The translations under genes and the position numbers were made by a program. Shown one piece after another: positions 44,132-53,865 of a stretch of DNA of 64,000 nt; the first letter of the stretch is position 1, and each line of letters starts with the position of its first letter. Source of the stretch: JBEBVQ01 sp964527735 (GTDB lineage Bacteria; Bacteroidota; Bacteroidia; Chitinophagales; Chitinophagaceae). The stretch spans positions 1 to 64,000 of the forward strand of contig CAZGPG010000008.1 of the NCBI GenBank assembly GCA_964527735.1, given 5' to 3'. The notes under the pieces are model-generated. The model searched no databases and was not told the DNA's origin. It worked only from the letters and a program-made list of their open reading frames with translations.

Positions 44132-46279
44132 ATGAATCACTTAAACAAATCAAAAAATAATCTTAAGGAAATGACGCTTTATCTGCAGGCGACAATGTGG
44201 AAAATCGCAGCAGGCATGTGCTTACTGTTCTTTTTGACAGCCAACTCAGCATGGGGGCAAAGCATCTCTTTTGACTGGGCAAAAAGTATAGGCGACGCTA
44301 GTGGCGCCAGCGGTAGCGCTATTGCAGTTGACGCAGCAGGAAATGTTTATGTAGGAGGAAGCTTTAATGGTAAGACTGATTTTGATCCCGGCTCCGACAC
44401 AGCGTTTCTTACCCCTAATGGCGGTTCCGATATTTTCATTGCTAAATACAATGCCAACGGCCAGTATATATGGGCACACAAGATTGGCGGCACGGGATCT
44501 GATGGATTGAAAAAGGTGATAGCAGACGACGCAGGGCATATATATTTTACCGGTACGTTTAATGCTACAGCAGATTTTAACCCGGCTGGCGGCGGTACTT
44601 TAATTTCCAATGGCGGCACCGATGTATTCGTTGCCAAATTTGATACGGCGGGCAACTATATCTGGGCAAAACAGGCCGGAGGTACCGGTGGCGGTGAACT
44701 CGTAAACGGTATGGGTATAGATAAGTCCGGCGGTGTATATATAACGGGCGCCTTTACCGGTACCATATTTTTTGGCGGCAGCGGCGGCGCCGTGCCCGGT
44801 GTCACTGCCGCGGGGCAGGATGCCTTTATCGCCAGGTATGATGCCAACGGCAATATTATATGGGGGAAAAACATTGGCGGCGCCAATACGGATGAGGGGA
44901 TGGCTATCAGAACAGATGATTCGGGGAATGTATATACGACGGGACGTTTTCAGGGAAACGTAAACTTTAATACCACACCAGGTGAAACGCCGGCTTATCT
45001 GATATCCGTAGGGGGAGGCCTGGATATTTATGTTGCCAAGTATAATGCTGCCGGGGAATATATCTGGGCATTTTCCGTAGGTGGCGCTACGGGCTCCGAT
45101 TTACCCAAGGATCTGGTGCTGGAGCAAGCTACCGGCCATGTATGGGTCGTGGGACAGTTTGCCGGGACGGCTGACTTTGACCCGGGCACACCTGTTGTAA
45201 ACCTTGGCAATACCGGTTCGGATGTTGCCGGTTTTATCGCCAAATATGACCGGGATGGCAATTATCTGCTGGCCCGGAATATAGGAGGCACCAACGGCAC
45301 TTTTTTCCATATCAGTACAATGGCCTTAAATGCTGCAGGCGATATTTACATAACAGGTTTTTTTGCCGGGCAGGTGGATTTTGATCCGGGAACGCTGGTA
45401 GTCAACCATACCTCCGGAAGCTTGTTCCAGGATGCTTTTTTTGCGAAATATGATGTGGGCCTGAATCACGTATGGTCTGCCCCCGTGCTTGGAACCGGCA
45501 GTATTACAGATGGTATCGGCGTCACAACCGCCGGGGACGGAAAAATATACTTTACAGGGACATATGCAGGTAAGGCAAACTTCGGCCCCGGGCCGGGAGA
45601 TACGCTTTCATCCGGAGGAGACTGGCTTAACAAAATTTACATGGCTAAATTTTCTGACACCTGTCCCAGCTTTAATGTGCTTAACGTAACGGCATGCGAC
45701 AGATTTATCTTCGATGGTCATACTTATACGGCCACGGGCGTTTATACCAAAATATTTACCGGGGCTCATTGTGACAGCGTCGTCACTTTAAATCTGACCA
45801 TTAAACCGGCGCCGGTTGCAACGGTCATTAAAAATGAATCTGAGCTGACGGCCAATAATGCCGAGAGCTACCAGTGGATCAACTGTGCAGATAATACGGT
45901 GATACCGGGAGCCACCGACCAGCAATATACGGCAACGGCCAACGGCAGTTATGCAGTGATACTTACGAACAATGGCTGCAGTGATACTTCAGATTGTATA
46001 ACGGCAGGCACAGATCTCGGCGTTCATGAGGCCGCTTCAGGGAATATAGCAAAGTTGTACCCCAATCCTACAGATGGCAGCATCAGCATACAAACCGGGG
46101 AGGCATTGGGCAACGCAACGATAAGAGTGATGAATACCATAGGGCAGGTATTGCAGGAGCATACAAAGCAGCAAGGGAATCTGTTCCGGATCAGCCTGGA
46201 AGGATATCGTACCGGTATATATTTTGTTGAGATTGCTGATAATACTTCCAGGATGAGTATGAGGGTAATAAAAGAATAG
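44132..46279 (+). CDS. Secreted seven-repeat SBBP propeller protein, T9SS type A (module B, first)
   Basis: A 715-residue secreted protein. The signal peptide core is MCLLFFLTANSAWGQ, about residues 29-43, so the real start may be one of the internal ATGs; the first ATG is kept. Seven SBBP-type repeats follow (IAVDAAGNVYVGGSFNGKTD, DFDPG, IFIAKYNANGQYIWAHKIGG and so on), then the Cys-containing domain (CPSFNVLNVTACDRFIFDGH, CDSVVTLNL), an Ig-like segment (YQWINCADNTV) and a T9SS type A tail (KLYPNPTDGSISIQ ... GIYFVEIADNTS). The second propeller gene follows 19 bases later and is surely cotranscribed. Confidence 0.9.
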   Translation: MNHLNKSKNNLKEMTLYLQATMWKIAAGMCLLFFLTANSAWGQSISFDWAKSIGDASGASGSAIAVDAAGNVYVGGSFNGKTDFDPGSDTAFLTPNGGSDIFIAKYNANGQYIWAHKIGGTGSDGLKKVIADDAGHIYFTGTFNATADFNPAGGGTLISNGGTDVFVAKFDTAGNYIWAKQAGGTGGGELVNGMGIDKSGGVYITGAFTGTIFFGGSGGAVPGVTAAGQDAFIARYDANGNIIWGKNIGGANTDEGMAIRTDDSGNVYTTGRFQGNVNFNTTPGETPAYLISVGGGLDIYVAKYNAAGEYIWAFSVGGATGSDLPKDLVLEQATGHVWVVGQFAGTADFDPGTPVVNLGNTGSDVAGFIAKYDRDGNYLLARNIGGTNGTFFHISTMALNAAGDIYITGFFAGQVDFDPGTLVVNHTSGSLFQDAFFAKYDVGLNHVWSAPVLGTGSITDGIGVTTAGDGKIYFTGTYAGKANFGPGPGDTLSSGGDWLNKIYMAKFSDTCPSFNVLNVTACDRFIFDGHTYTATGVYTKIFTGAHCDSVVTLNLTIKPAPVATVIKNESELTANNAESYQWINCADNTVIPGATDQQYTATANGSYAVILTNNGCSDTSDCITAGTDLGVHEAASGNIAKLYPNPTDGSISIQTGEALGNATIRVMNTIGQVLQEHTKQQGNLFRISLEGYRTGIYFVEIADNTSRMSMRVIKE

Positions 46280-46298
46280 TATTATCAAGACCAAAACT

Positions 46299-48416
46299 AT
46301 GTCTATGTGGTTAAGACTAATAATAAACAGGGCACGGCGTTGTATGACTGTAAAAAGTATGATTACATGCTTTTTGCTGTCATGCTGCCTGTTCCCCGTC
46401 CATGCGCAGCAGCAGATCTACAGTTGGGGCAAAAACGTAGGAGGCCGTATAGGCGCCAATAGCGGTGCGTCCGTAGCGACAGATGCTGCTGGCAATCTGT
46501 ATGTGACGGGTTTTTTTGAAATGACAGGAACTTTTGATCCCGGCCGTCCGGCAACGCCGGCGCTTTTTTCCGCAGGCATGAGTGATGTGTTTTTGGTCAA
46601 ATATGACCCTGCCGGCAATTATCTCTGGGGGAGAAATATGGGCGGCGCCGGCGCCGACGTTGGCTGGGCTGTAGCAGTGGATGCCGCAGGAAATGCCTAT
46701 GTAACAGGACGTTTTATGCAGTCGGCAGATTTTAACCCGGGAGGAACCGGCGGCATGCTGTATTCATCCGGAGCGGATGATGTGTTCCTGGCCAGGTACG
46801 ATTCCGCCGGCAATTTTCGCTGGGTCAGAGGTATGGGAGGGAGCTATACTGATGAAAGCTTTGGAGTGGCCGTTGACACGCTGGGACATGTGTATGTGAC
46901 CGGGCAATTCAGAGAAACCGCAAATTTTAATCCGGGGGGAACCGGGGGTATGCTGACTGCTGCCGGATTTTTCGTTGATATGTTTTTAGTCCAATTCGAT
47001 ACTGCCGGCAATTATGGATGGGCGATCAATGCGGGCGGGAGTCAGCACGATAACGGTTTTGACGTGGCTGTGGACGGTAACGGGCATGTGTACGTAACGG
47101 GGTTTTATAGCGGGACTGCAGATTTTAATTCAGGAGGCAGTGGCGGGATACTTACTTCTGCAGGCGATAATGATGTGTTTTTGGCTAAGTATGACGCGGG
47201 CGGTAATTGCCTCTGGGCTAACAGTATGGGTGGGAGCAGCGGCAATGATCTAGGCTACGGCGTGGCCGTGGACGGCAGCAATGTGTACGTGACAGGAGTG
47301 TTTTTAGGAACGACGGATTTTAACCCCGGAGGCAGCGGCGGTACGCTTACATCTGCCGGGATGGGTGATGTATTCATCGCCAGGTTTGATGCTGCCAGCG
47401 GTAATTTCGACTGGGCAAAAAAAGCAGGCGGGAGCGGGGATGACCGGGCATCCGGTGTAGCCCTGGACGGGGCGGGGAATATCTATGTGACAGGGTCGTT
47501 CTTATCCACAGATTTTGATCCGGGATCCGGTACCGGCATATTTTCCTCGGCAGGAGGGGTTGATGCCTTTGTCGCTGCGTATGACTCCGGCGGTAATTCC
47601 CTCTGGGCAGGAAACATGGGTGGGAGCGACAATGACTGGGGTGAAGCCGTTACTGCGGACAGATCAGGGAATGTGTATCTGACAGGAAGATTTATAGGGG
47701 CAGGCGATTTTGATCCCGGCCCGGGCACAACTACGCTTACTGCTCCGCCGGGTGCCTTTATCGTGAAATTAGGCTGCGGGGATACTACCTCTGCTTACCT
47801 CTCCGTCACAGCATGTGGCAGCTACACGCTGAACGGAAAAACGTATACGGCAGACGGTATTTATACGCAGATACTACCCAATGCCAATGCTTCCGGATGT
47901 GACAGCACGATCATACTTGACCTGAAATTTTCCCCGCCGGACCCTCCGGTTATTACAGTGAATAAATATGTGCTGGGCACAACACAGATTTATACATCCT
48001 ACCAATGGATTAAAGACAGAGTAGTTATACCCGGCGCCACAGACCCAACATACCTGGTAACGGAAAATGCGGATTATCAGGTGAGCATTACTAACGACAA
48101 GGGGTGTGCCAACATATCTGCAATCTATACCGTTAATAATGTGGGTATAGATGATTTATACGGGATCGGCAGGCAAATCAGCATCTATCCCAATCCTGTC
48201 CACACCGGACACGTTACTATAAAATCCGCACCGGGGCTGAACGGTGGTACGGTACGGTTTTTCAACCTGCTGGGGCAGACCATGGATACCTACGCTAACC
48301 TGTATGGCGATGTGTTTACCTTTGACATCAGCACATACGCAAATGGCATCTATCTTGCAGAAGTGACCGAAGCGGGTAGAAGGGCAAGGATCAGGCTGGT
48401 AAAAAGCAATAAGTAG
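46299..48416 (+). CDS. Secreted seven-repeat SBBP propeller protein, T9SS type A (module B, second)
   Basis: A 705-residue secreted protein. The signal sequence core is MITCFLLSCCLFPVHAQ, about residues 21-37; starts at 46299 or 46305 are both possible. Seven SBBP repeats are seen (VDAAGNAYVTGRFMQSADFN, VDTLGHVYVTGQFRETANFN, VDGNGHVYVTGFYSGTADFN and so on), several with FNPGG in place of FDPG. Then come the Cys domain (CGDTTSAYLSVTACGSYTLN), an Ig-like segment (YQWIKDRVV) and a T9SS type A tail (ISIYPNPVHTGHVTI). It is in tandem with the preceding paralogue, so module B carries two propeller proteins. Confidence 0.9.
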   Translation: MSMWLRLIINRARRCMTVKSMITCFLLSCCLFPVHAQQQIYSWGKNVGGRIGANSGASVATDAAGNLYVTGFFEMTGTFDPGRPATPALFSAGMSDVFLVKYDPAGNYLWGRNMGGAGADVGWAVAVDAAGNAYVTGRFMQSADFNPGGTGGMLYSSGADDVFLARYDSAGNFRWVRGMGGSYTDESFGVAVDTLGHVYVTGQFRETANFNPGGTGGMLTAAGFFVDMFLVQFDTAGNYGWAINAGGSQHDNGFDVAVDGNGHVYVTGFYSGTADFNSGGSGGILTSAGDNDVFLAKYDAGGNCLWANSMGGSSGNDLGYGVAVDGSNVYVTGVFLGTTDFNPGGSGGTLTSAGMGDVFIARFDAASGNFDWAKKAGGSGDDRASGVALDGAGNIYVTGSFLSTDFDPGSGTGIFSSAGGVDAFVAAYDSGGNSLWAGNMGGSDNDWGEAVTADRSGNVYLTGRFIGAGDFDPGPGTTTLTAPPGAFIVKLGCGDTTSAYLSVTACGSYTLNGKTYTADGIYTQILPNANASGCDSTIILDLKFSPPDPPVITVNKYVLGTTQIYTSYQWIKDRVVIPGATDPTYLVTENADYQVSITNDKGCANISAIYTVNNVGIDDLYGIGRQISIYPNPVHTGHVTIKSAPGLNGGTVRFFNLLGQTMDTYANLYGDVFTFDISTYANGIYLAEVTEAGRRARIRLVKSNK

Positions 48417-48423
48417 TTCCATT

Positions 48424-48460
48424 TACCGCGGGTGGGGTAATATATGCCCTGCCTGCGGTA
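48424..48460. terminator. Bidirectional hairpin between convergent module B and C genes
   Basis: Imperfect arms TACCGCGGGTGGGG and CCCTGCCTGCGGTA around a nine-base loop. It lies eight bases after the propeller stop and 17 bases past the module C regulator stop. Confidence 0.6.
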
Positions 48461-48476
48461 TTTCCTGCTTGTCCGG

Positions 48477-49118
48477 TCACAGCAGCTTCAATGCCTCGGC
48501 CTTTTTCAAAAGCCAGAATATCCCCATTCCCTTGACTTCTAATTTGTCTATTATATTTTCACGGTGGTGCTCTACCGTGCGCTTGCTTAAGTACAACTTT
48601 TTTGCGATTTCCCGGTTGGTAAGATTTTGTGCGATCAGATGTAAGATTTCCTGTTCCCGGCGGGTCAGCAGTGTAACGTTTGCCTGATCCTGCATGCGTT
48701 TCTCCTCTTCTTCATCTATCCGCTCATACACAATCGTATCAAAGCATTTTTCACCTGCATACACCTTATGGATGCTGCCCGTAAGGTCGTCTTTCACGAT
48801 GCTTTTCAACACGTAGCCATCCACATTTTGCTGCATCATGAGATTGATATGATGAAAGCTGTCCTGGTTGGTTAATACAAGTATTTTCACCTCCGGGTAT
48901 TGTGCTTTTATGATACCTGCCAGCTCGTCACCCTGCCTGTCCGGCAATGAAATGTCCAGCAAAAGCACGTCCGGCACTTGTGTCCTGAATCCTTTCAACA
49001 AGGCATCTCCGCTTGGATAATGGGCAATCACCTCAATTCCGGATGCATCGCAGAGCATAGTTTTCAGACCTTCCGCTATCAGTTGATGATCATCCGTAAT
49101 CGCCACTTTTATCAACAT
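48477..49118 (-). CDS. NarL/FixJ-type response regulator (module C)
   Basis: A 213-residue response regulator. Receiver at residues 1-120 with acidic pair in ITDDH, phosphoacceptor D55 (VLLLDISLPDRQGDELAG), and switch residues in VLTNQDS and GYVLKS. HTH_LuxR at about 148-205 (LTRREQEILHLIAQNLTNRE, KRTVEHHRENIIDKLE). Start is ATG at 49118. It lies 40 bases after the module C kinase. Closest in sequence to the module B regulator. Confidence 0.95.
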   Translation of the reverse strand: MLIKVAITDDHQLIAEGLKTMLCDASGIEVIAHYPSGDALLKGFRTQVPDVLLLDISLPDRQGDELAGIIKAQYPEVKILVLTNQDSFHHINLMMQQNVDGYVLKSIVKDDLTGSIHKVYAGEKCFDTIVYERIDEEEEKRMQDQANVTLLTRREQEILHLIAQNLTNREIAKKLYLSKRTVEHHRENIIDKLEVKGMGIFWLLKKAEALKLL

Positions 49119-49158
49119 GATTCCTGATCGGATTTGAATGGATCAAAATTAACGATTA

Positions 49159-51087
49159 TTAACTTATACCTGACGGGCTGATATGTTTTGTTTCAAACTC
49201 TATATAGACAAACGTGCCTGTGCCGGTTGTGGCATTGACGGAAAAGCTGCCCCTGAAGGCGGCTACCCGTTCCGATACGCTTCTCAGGCCAACTCCTTTG
49301 TTGACTTCGGCTATATCGAAGCCGGCGCCATTGTCTTCTACCGCAATACTTACCAGATCGCCGGAATGTTGCAGTTGCACCATAGCGACCGTCGCTTTTG
49401 CATGTTTCAGAATATTCTGTACCAGCTCCTGTACGATACGGTAGACAGAAAGCCGGAACTGCGGATCAAAATGCTGGAAATCGCCGGAAGTCTGCACTTT
49501 TATATTCAATCCGAAATGCTTGTTTATATAGCCGCAATACAACTTTATGGCCTGCTGAAGATTGTTTTCTGTAAGGATGTCAGGCATCAGATTATGCGCC
49601 GTTCTTCTCACTTCCTGGCTGATCTCAGAGATCAGACCCTCAACTTTGTCATAAAATTCGTTCTGGTGGAGCGGATCGTTTTTTTCTTTCAGGTTATTGA
49701 GATTCAGCGCAGCGGCAGTGAGCAGGCCTCCTACGCCGTCATGCAGCTCCTTTGCCATGCGGTTGCGCTCTTTTTCCTCCCCGCTCAAAATGGCCCGCAG
49801 CTCGTCGATTTTCTTCTGTTGCTCCAGCAATTCCATTTTTCGTTTCAGGCTGCGGTAGAAGTTAAAGAACAACCCCCATAGTAAGATCACTACGAGCGTA
49901 CCGGCGCTGATACCCAGTATCCAGATATCACGGCTGCGTACCTTGGCTTCTTCCTGGAGGAGCTGTTTGTCTTTTTCGGCCAGGCGGAACTGTCGCTCCA
50001 GCCTGTCAATCGTCTCATTGCGCGCTGTGAAGTTAACGCTGTCGTTGAGCCTGATGTACTGAAGCAGGCTGAGATAGGCGCTGTCGGAGTTGCCTGTGGT
50101 ATAATACAGATCCGCCATAGCTCCGTAAAGCGCAATAGTCTCTCTTCTGCCCGGTGGCGCCGTTTTCAGGTTGTTCATTGCCAACCGTCCGTACTCCAGC
50201 GCCTGTTTATGATCTCCGGTCTTTTTATACGACATGCTCAGTATCCTGTACACGTTCAGCTTGCTGTCGGAACCTCCCAGACCTTGCAGCCTGATGGCAT
50301 TCTCTGCATATCCGGCCGCTTTTTCTTTTTCTCCCTTTTCAAGGTAATATCTGTTCAGCAAAAGCGAAGCGGATCGTTCGTATTGGGGAAACTGCATCTT
50401 TTTAGCACCCTCATAAGCCTGGGATGCCAACAGGAACATACTGTCGGATCGTTCTCTGTGCGCATAAACATAAGCGAGGTTGAGCAGGGATGCCAGCCGT
50501 CCTGCAGTCTGCTTCCCGGTCATGGCAATGGCTTTGCGGATATAAGGTTCGGCCCTTTCATAATCCTGGTTGTCAATCAGTATAGAGCCGATATGTCCGT
50601 AAGTCTGCACTGTATAGAACGTATCCTGTGTGCGCTCCGCAAGCGGTATGGACCGCATCATGGCGCTCATGGCGGAATCAGCTTGCCCGGCTGCTTTATA
50701 GATCACAAACTGAAGGCGGTACCAGTGCAACATGAAGAGATCCCCGTCGGATGCCCGCAGGCAGTAGGGCCAGGCCGCTTTGAGGTATTGGACGGCTTTA
50801 GTAAGGTCGCGATCTTCGATATGGAAATAAGACAGCCGGATAAAAGATTGGGCTATCCCGTCTATATAATGATGCTGAAAGCTGAGGTCTTTGGCCTCAG
50901 TATAATATGCCAGGCTGCTGTCCGGATTGCTGTACCGGAGGCTATCGCCTTTTTCGATCAATGCATGGATATAAACGGAATCAAAAAAAGGCTGCTGCAT
51001 TTGCAATTCCGGCCAGGTAAGGGTCTGTGCTGCCCCGAAACGGGAGACAGCGAGGAATATTGCAATAAGTAAGTAAAAATGCTTCAA
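49159..51087 (-). CDS. TPR-containing sensor histidine kinase (module C)
   Basis: A 642-residue membrane kinase. Signal peptide at residues 1-20 (ending FGAAQ), TPR-like repeats to about residue 370 (SLNLAYVYAHRERSDSMF, LSMSYKKTGDHKQALEYGRL), membrane segment near 386-410 (IWILGISAGTLVVILLWGLF), coiled coil, HisKA_3 with H449 in KELHDGVGG, HATPase_c (VEDNGAGFDIAEVNKGVGLR). It is 238 bases from the divergent propeller gene. The TPR part is close to that of module B, which supports recent duplication of the cassette. Confidence 0.93.
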   Translation of the reverse strand: MKHFYLLIAIFLAVSRFGAAQTLTWPELQMQQPFFDSVYIHALIEKGDSLRYSNPDSSLAYYTEAKDLSFQHHYIDGIAQSFIRLSYFHIEDRDLTKAVQYLKAAWPYCLRASDGDLFMLHWYRLQFVIYKAAGQADSAMSAMMRSIPLAERTQDTFYTVQTYGHIGSILIDNQDYERAEPYIRKAIAMTGKQTAGRLASLLNLAYVYAHRERSDSMFLLASQAYEGAKKMQFPQYERSASLLLNRYYLEKGEKEKAAGYAENAIRLQGLGGSDSKLNVYRILSMSYKKTGDHKQALEYGRLAMNNLKTAPPGRRETIALYGAMADLYYTTGNSDSAYLSLLQYIRLNDSVNFTARNETIDRLERQFRLAEKDKQLLQEEAKVRSRDIWILGISAGTLVVILLWGLFFNFYRSLKRKMELLEQQKKIDELRAILSGEEKERNRMAKELHDGVGGLLTAAALNLNNLKEKNDPLHQNEFYDKVEGLISEISQEVRRTAHNLMPDILTENNLQQAIKLYCGYINKHFGLNIKVQTSGDFQHFDPQFRLSVYRIVQELVQNILKHAKATVAMVQLQHSGDLVSIAVEDNGAGFDIAEVNKGVGLRSVSERVAAFRGSFSVNATTGTGTFVYIEFETKHISPSGIS

Positions 51088-51194
51088 GTAAATGCAGGCT
51101 TTATACGGACAAATATAAGTCTAAATCAGATCGTTTTCCGTACTGTCATATGATTGTCCTGTTTGGAAACAAAGCCCGCCACCAAGCTAAAAAT

Positions 51195-51240
51195 GGGTAC
51201 GCGTACCCTGTTTTCTTACCTGTACCCCTATTTACCTTTG
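51195..51240 (+). promoter_or_regulatory. Candidate operator and promoter of the module C propeller gene
   Basis: A perfect 14-bp palindrome GGGTACGCGTACCC lies at 51195-51208. A TACCTTTG -7 box follows at 51233-51240, with a T-rich -33 region at about 51209-51214. The palindrome sits just upstream of the -33 box, a common place for an activator site, so it is a candidate binding site for the module C regulator. Confidence 0.5.
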
Positions 51241-51325
51241 TAGGTATCGGATTCAGTCTCAACGCCGGCCGGCTCCTGATCATCCGGAAAGAAAAAATAA
51301 TTGTAAACTAAAAAATGAAACAACA

Positions 51326-53470
51326 ATGAGGAATATTATATTAAAATCTACACTTATTTACCTTTTCAGGAATTTCATGAGGATATCCTGTAGTGCATGG
51401 AGAACGACTTGTGCTATTATGCTGCTTGTCAGCAGCACAGCTTTCCTGCAAGCCCAGAATATCGGTCACGACTGGTCCATTAGCATGGGCGGTGGTGGTC
51501 TGGACCTCGATTATGGGACAACTGTGGATGCTGCGGGAAATGTGTATATCACCGGCTTTTTTAACGGAACAGCAGACTTCAACAAATCAGCGCCCGGGAT
51601 AGATACACTTGTTTCTATGGGTGCAGAAGATGTGTTTATCGCCAAGTACGATGCAGGCGGTAATTACGTATGGGCTAAAAGTTTTGGGAGCAGTGGTGTA
51701 GGAATCCTTAGCAATGATGAGGGGCACGGAATAGCTGTGGATGCTGCGGGTAACGTATATGTTACTGGTTTTTTCCAGGGGAAAGTGGATTTTGATCCGG
51801 GGCCGGGTATCGATACGCTTACCTCAGCAGGGAGCAGGGATATATTTATAGTTAAATACGACTCAAGCGGCAATTACCTGTGGGCTATAAATATAGGAAA
51901 TACGGAAAGCGAATGGGGGTATGGAATCGCTGTAGATGCCACGGGAAATATATTTTTGACGGGGTACATTGAAGGAATGGTGGATTTCGACCCCGGGCCG
52001 GGCGTGGCTATACTTGCTTCGTTAGGAGGTACAGATGTATTTTTAGCCAAATACGATTCAAGTGGCCAATATCTCTGGGCTAAAAATATGGGAGGTAGTG
52101 GTAACGATATCGCTTATGAAATGGCTTTGGATCCAGCCGGAAATGTATATATCACGGGTATTTTTAACGGAATGGCATTTTTTAATCCCGGCGGTATTGG
52201 CGGTGTGATTTTTTCAGCAGGAAGCAGTGATATATTTATAGCAAAGTATGATTCAACCGGCCGATACCTCTGGGCTAAAGGGATAGGAAGCCCTGGTTTA
52301 GAGGAGAGCTGGGGAATAGCAGCAGATGCTGCAGGGAATGTGATCATTACAGGAAAAATTACCGGAACAACAGATTTTAATCCGGGTGGTACCGGAGGCG
52401 TACGTACTATTGCGGGAATGATAGAAGATATATTTGTAGCCAGGTATAACACAAACGGCGATTATCAATGGGCTATGATCATGGGCGCATTTCTCGATCA
52501 GGGTTCGGGTGTAGCGGCGGATGCTGTGGGTAATGTGTATGTGACAGGATTTTTTTCCGGCACAACAGATTTCGACCCCGGGTCGGGTACAGCCACGCTT
52601 GACCCCTCCGGAGGATTTGGTGATTTTGATGCGTTTATAGCTAAGTACGATTCCGGCGGTAACTATGTATGGGCCGTGAGTTTGGGAGCGGCTGGTACTC
52701 AGCAGGGAAAGTCAATCACTGTGGATAAGTCAGGGGGTATTTATGTTACGGGCGGCTTTCAGAATACAGTAGATTTTGACCCCGGCCCCGGTACGGTTAC
52801 GCATACTTCTGCAGGGAACCAGGATGTGTTTATACTGAAGTTAATTTGTAACGATACTACATCTTCTTATCTTTCTGTAGAGCTATGTGCAGACAGCTAT
52901 ACGTTGAATGGGGAAACTTATACTGCAGGCGGCATTTATACCCAGGTATTTCCCAATACTTCCGGCTGTGACAGCACCGTAATGCTTGAGCTGGCATTGT
53001 ACTCACTTAACCCGCCACCCGCCATTACCGTAGATGAATATACGCTGAGCGTAACTGGAACCTATATTACCTACCAGTGGATCAAAAACGGAACGGATAT
53101 TGATGGGGCTACCAATGCTACCTATACCGTTACCGAAAATGCAGATTACCAGGTAAGAGTTACCAATGATAAGGGTTGTGAAGGCACTTCAGTTGTTTAT
53201 GAGGTGAATAATGTCAGTATTCATGACGCTGCAGGTATAGCGCAATATATAAGCGTCTATCCCAACCCGGTCAATGAAGTAATCCATATCAACAGCCCGG
53301 TACCTGTGCATGTAGCTTTAACCGGTGCAGACGGAAGAACTGTGCTGAGCGTTGAAAATGCAAAGCAGGTTTTGGTAAAGCATCTTCCGGAAGGGATCTA
53401 CTTCCTGAGTGTATCCGATCAGGAAGGCAGGTTGATTAAGGTGGAGAAACTGGTGAAAGCAGGTCTGTAA
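51326..53470 (+). CDS. Secreted seven-repeat SBBP propeller protein, T9SS type A (module C)
   Basis: A 714-residue secreted protein. The signal sequence core is CAIMLLVSSTAFLQAQ, about residues 29-44. Seven SBBP repeats follow (VDAAGNVYITGFFNGTADFN, VDAAGNVYVTGFFQGKVDFD, VDATGNIFLTGYIEGMVDFD and so on; six end in FDPG or FNPG), then the Cys domain (CNDTTSSYLSVELCADSYTL, CDSTVMLEL), an Ig-like segment (YQWIKNGTDIDGATNATYTV) and a T9SS type A tail (ISVYPNPVNEVIHI ... GIYFLSVSDQEG). Its mature sequence is closest to 46299. Downstream lies the remnant of a type-B sorted protein (53637-53783). Confidence 0.9.
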   Translation: MRNIILKSTLIYLFRNFMRISCSAWRTTCAIMLLVSSTAFLQAQNIGHDWSISMGGGGLDLDYGTTVDAAGNVYITGFFNGTADFNKSAPGIDTLVSMGAEDVFIAKYDAGGNYVWAKSFGSSGVGILSNDEGHGIAVDAAGNVYVTGFFQGKVDFDPGPGIDTLTSAGSRDIFIVKYDSSGNYLWAINIGNTESEWGYGIAVDATGNIFLTGYIEGMVDFDPGPGVAILASLGGTDVFLAKYDSSGQYLWAKNMGGSGNDIAYEMALDPAGNVYITGIFNGMAFFNPGGIGGVIFSAGSSDIFIAKYDSTGRYLWAKGIGSPGLEESWGIAADAAGNVIITGKITGTTDFNPGGTGGVRTIAGMIEDIFVARYNTNGDYQWAMIMGAFLDQGSGVAADAVGNVYVTGFFSGTTDFDPGSGTATLDPSGGFGDFDAFIAKYDSGGNYVWAVSLGAAGTQQGKSITVDKSGGIYVTGGFQNTVDFDPGPGTVTHTSAGNQDVFILKLICNDTTSSYLSVELCADSYTLNGETYTAGGIYTQVFPNTSGCDSTVMLELALYSLNPPPAITVDEYTLSVTGTYITYQWIKNGTDIDGATNATYTVTENADYQVRVTNDKGCEGTSVVYEVNNVSIHDAAGIAQYISVYPNPVNEVIHINSPVPVHVALTGADGRTVLSVENAKQVLVKHLPEGIYFLSVSDQEGRLIKVEKLVKAGL

Positions 53471-53494
53471 GTATTTTTATTGTGTTTCCATTTG

Positions 53495-53525
53495 CTGCCG
53501 GTGCGGGGGAAGCCCTGCCCGGCAG
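53495..53525 (+). terminator. Hairpin after the module C propeller gene
   Basis: CTGCCGG / CCGGCAG arms with a partly paired GC-rich middle, 25 bases past the stop. No strong T-run follows. Confidence 0.5.
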
Positions 53526-53636
53526 TAATATTTCAGTGTAATAATTTTAGTAGTATCCCAGATAACGGTAGTAACAGAAGTCAGGAAGCATTATGACTGC
53601 GTTAATTACTTACCGGAGCTCCTTCTCCTTCCAACA

Positions 53637-53783
53637 AACAACGCTGTCATCCCGACGAAGGACAATATTAATGATGTGAGATATATAATATGCAATACCG
53701 GGTTTGCGGCGATTCTACCTGATTAGATACATAAAAACGGGAGAAGTGAACAGTATCCCGGCAACATAACGCTATTGAGATAA
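53637..53783 (+). pseudogene. Decayed C-terminal piece of a gliding-motility (T9SS type B) protein
   Basis: The plus strand reads NNAVIPTKDNINDVRY at 53637-53684, matching the NAFxPNGDGxNDVF signature of type B sorting domains, and NGRSEQYPGNITLLR followed by TAA at 53736-53783, matching the end of such domains (compare KAEQFTGNVTLLR of the protein at 11442). Between them the FDRWG part is deleted and a frameshift separates YLIRYIK from KNGRSEQ. In-frame stops confirm loss. It follows the module C propeller gene, as intact type-B genes follow the propeller gene in module A. The 395-base gap holds nothing else I can see. Confidence 0.75.
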
Positions 53784-53865
53784 TACCACCCCCCTGCGGT
53801 AAACCACTGCGTGTCATTGACCGTGAAAAATTCCTCCTCCCGTATTTCGTTATAAGGACATCGTC

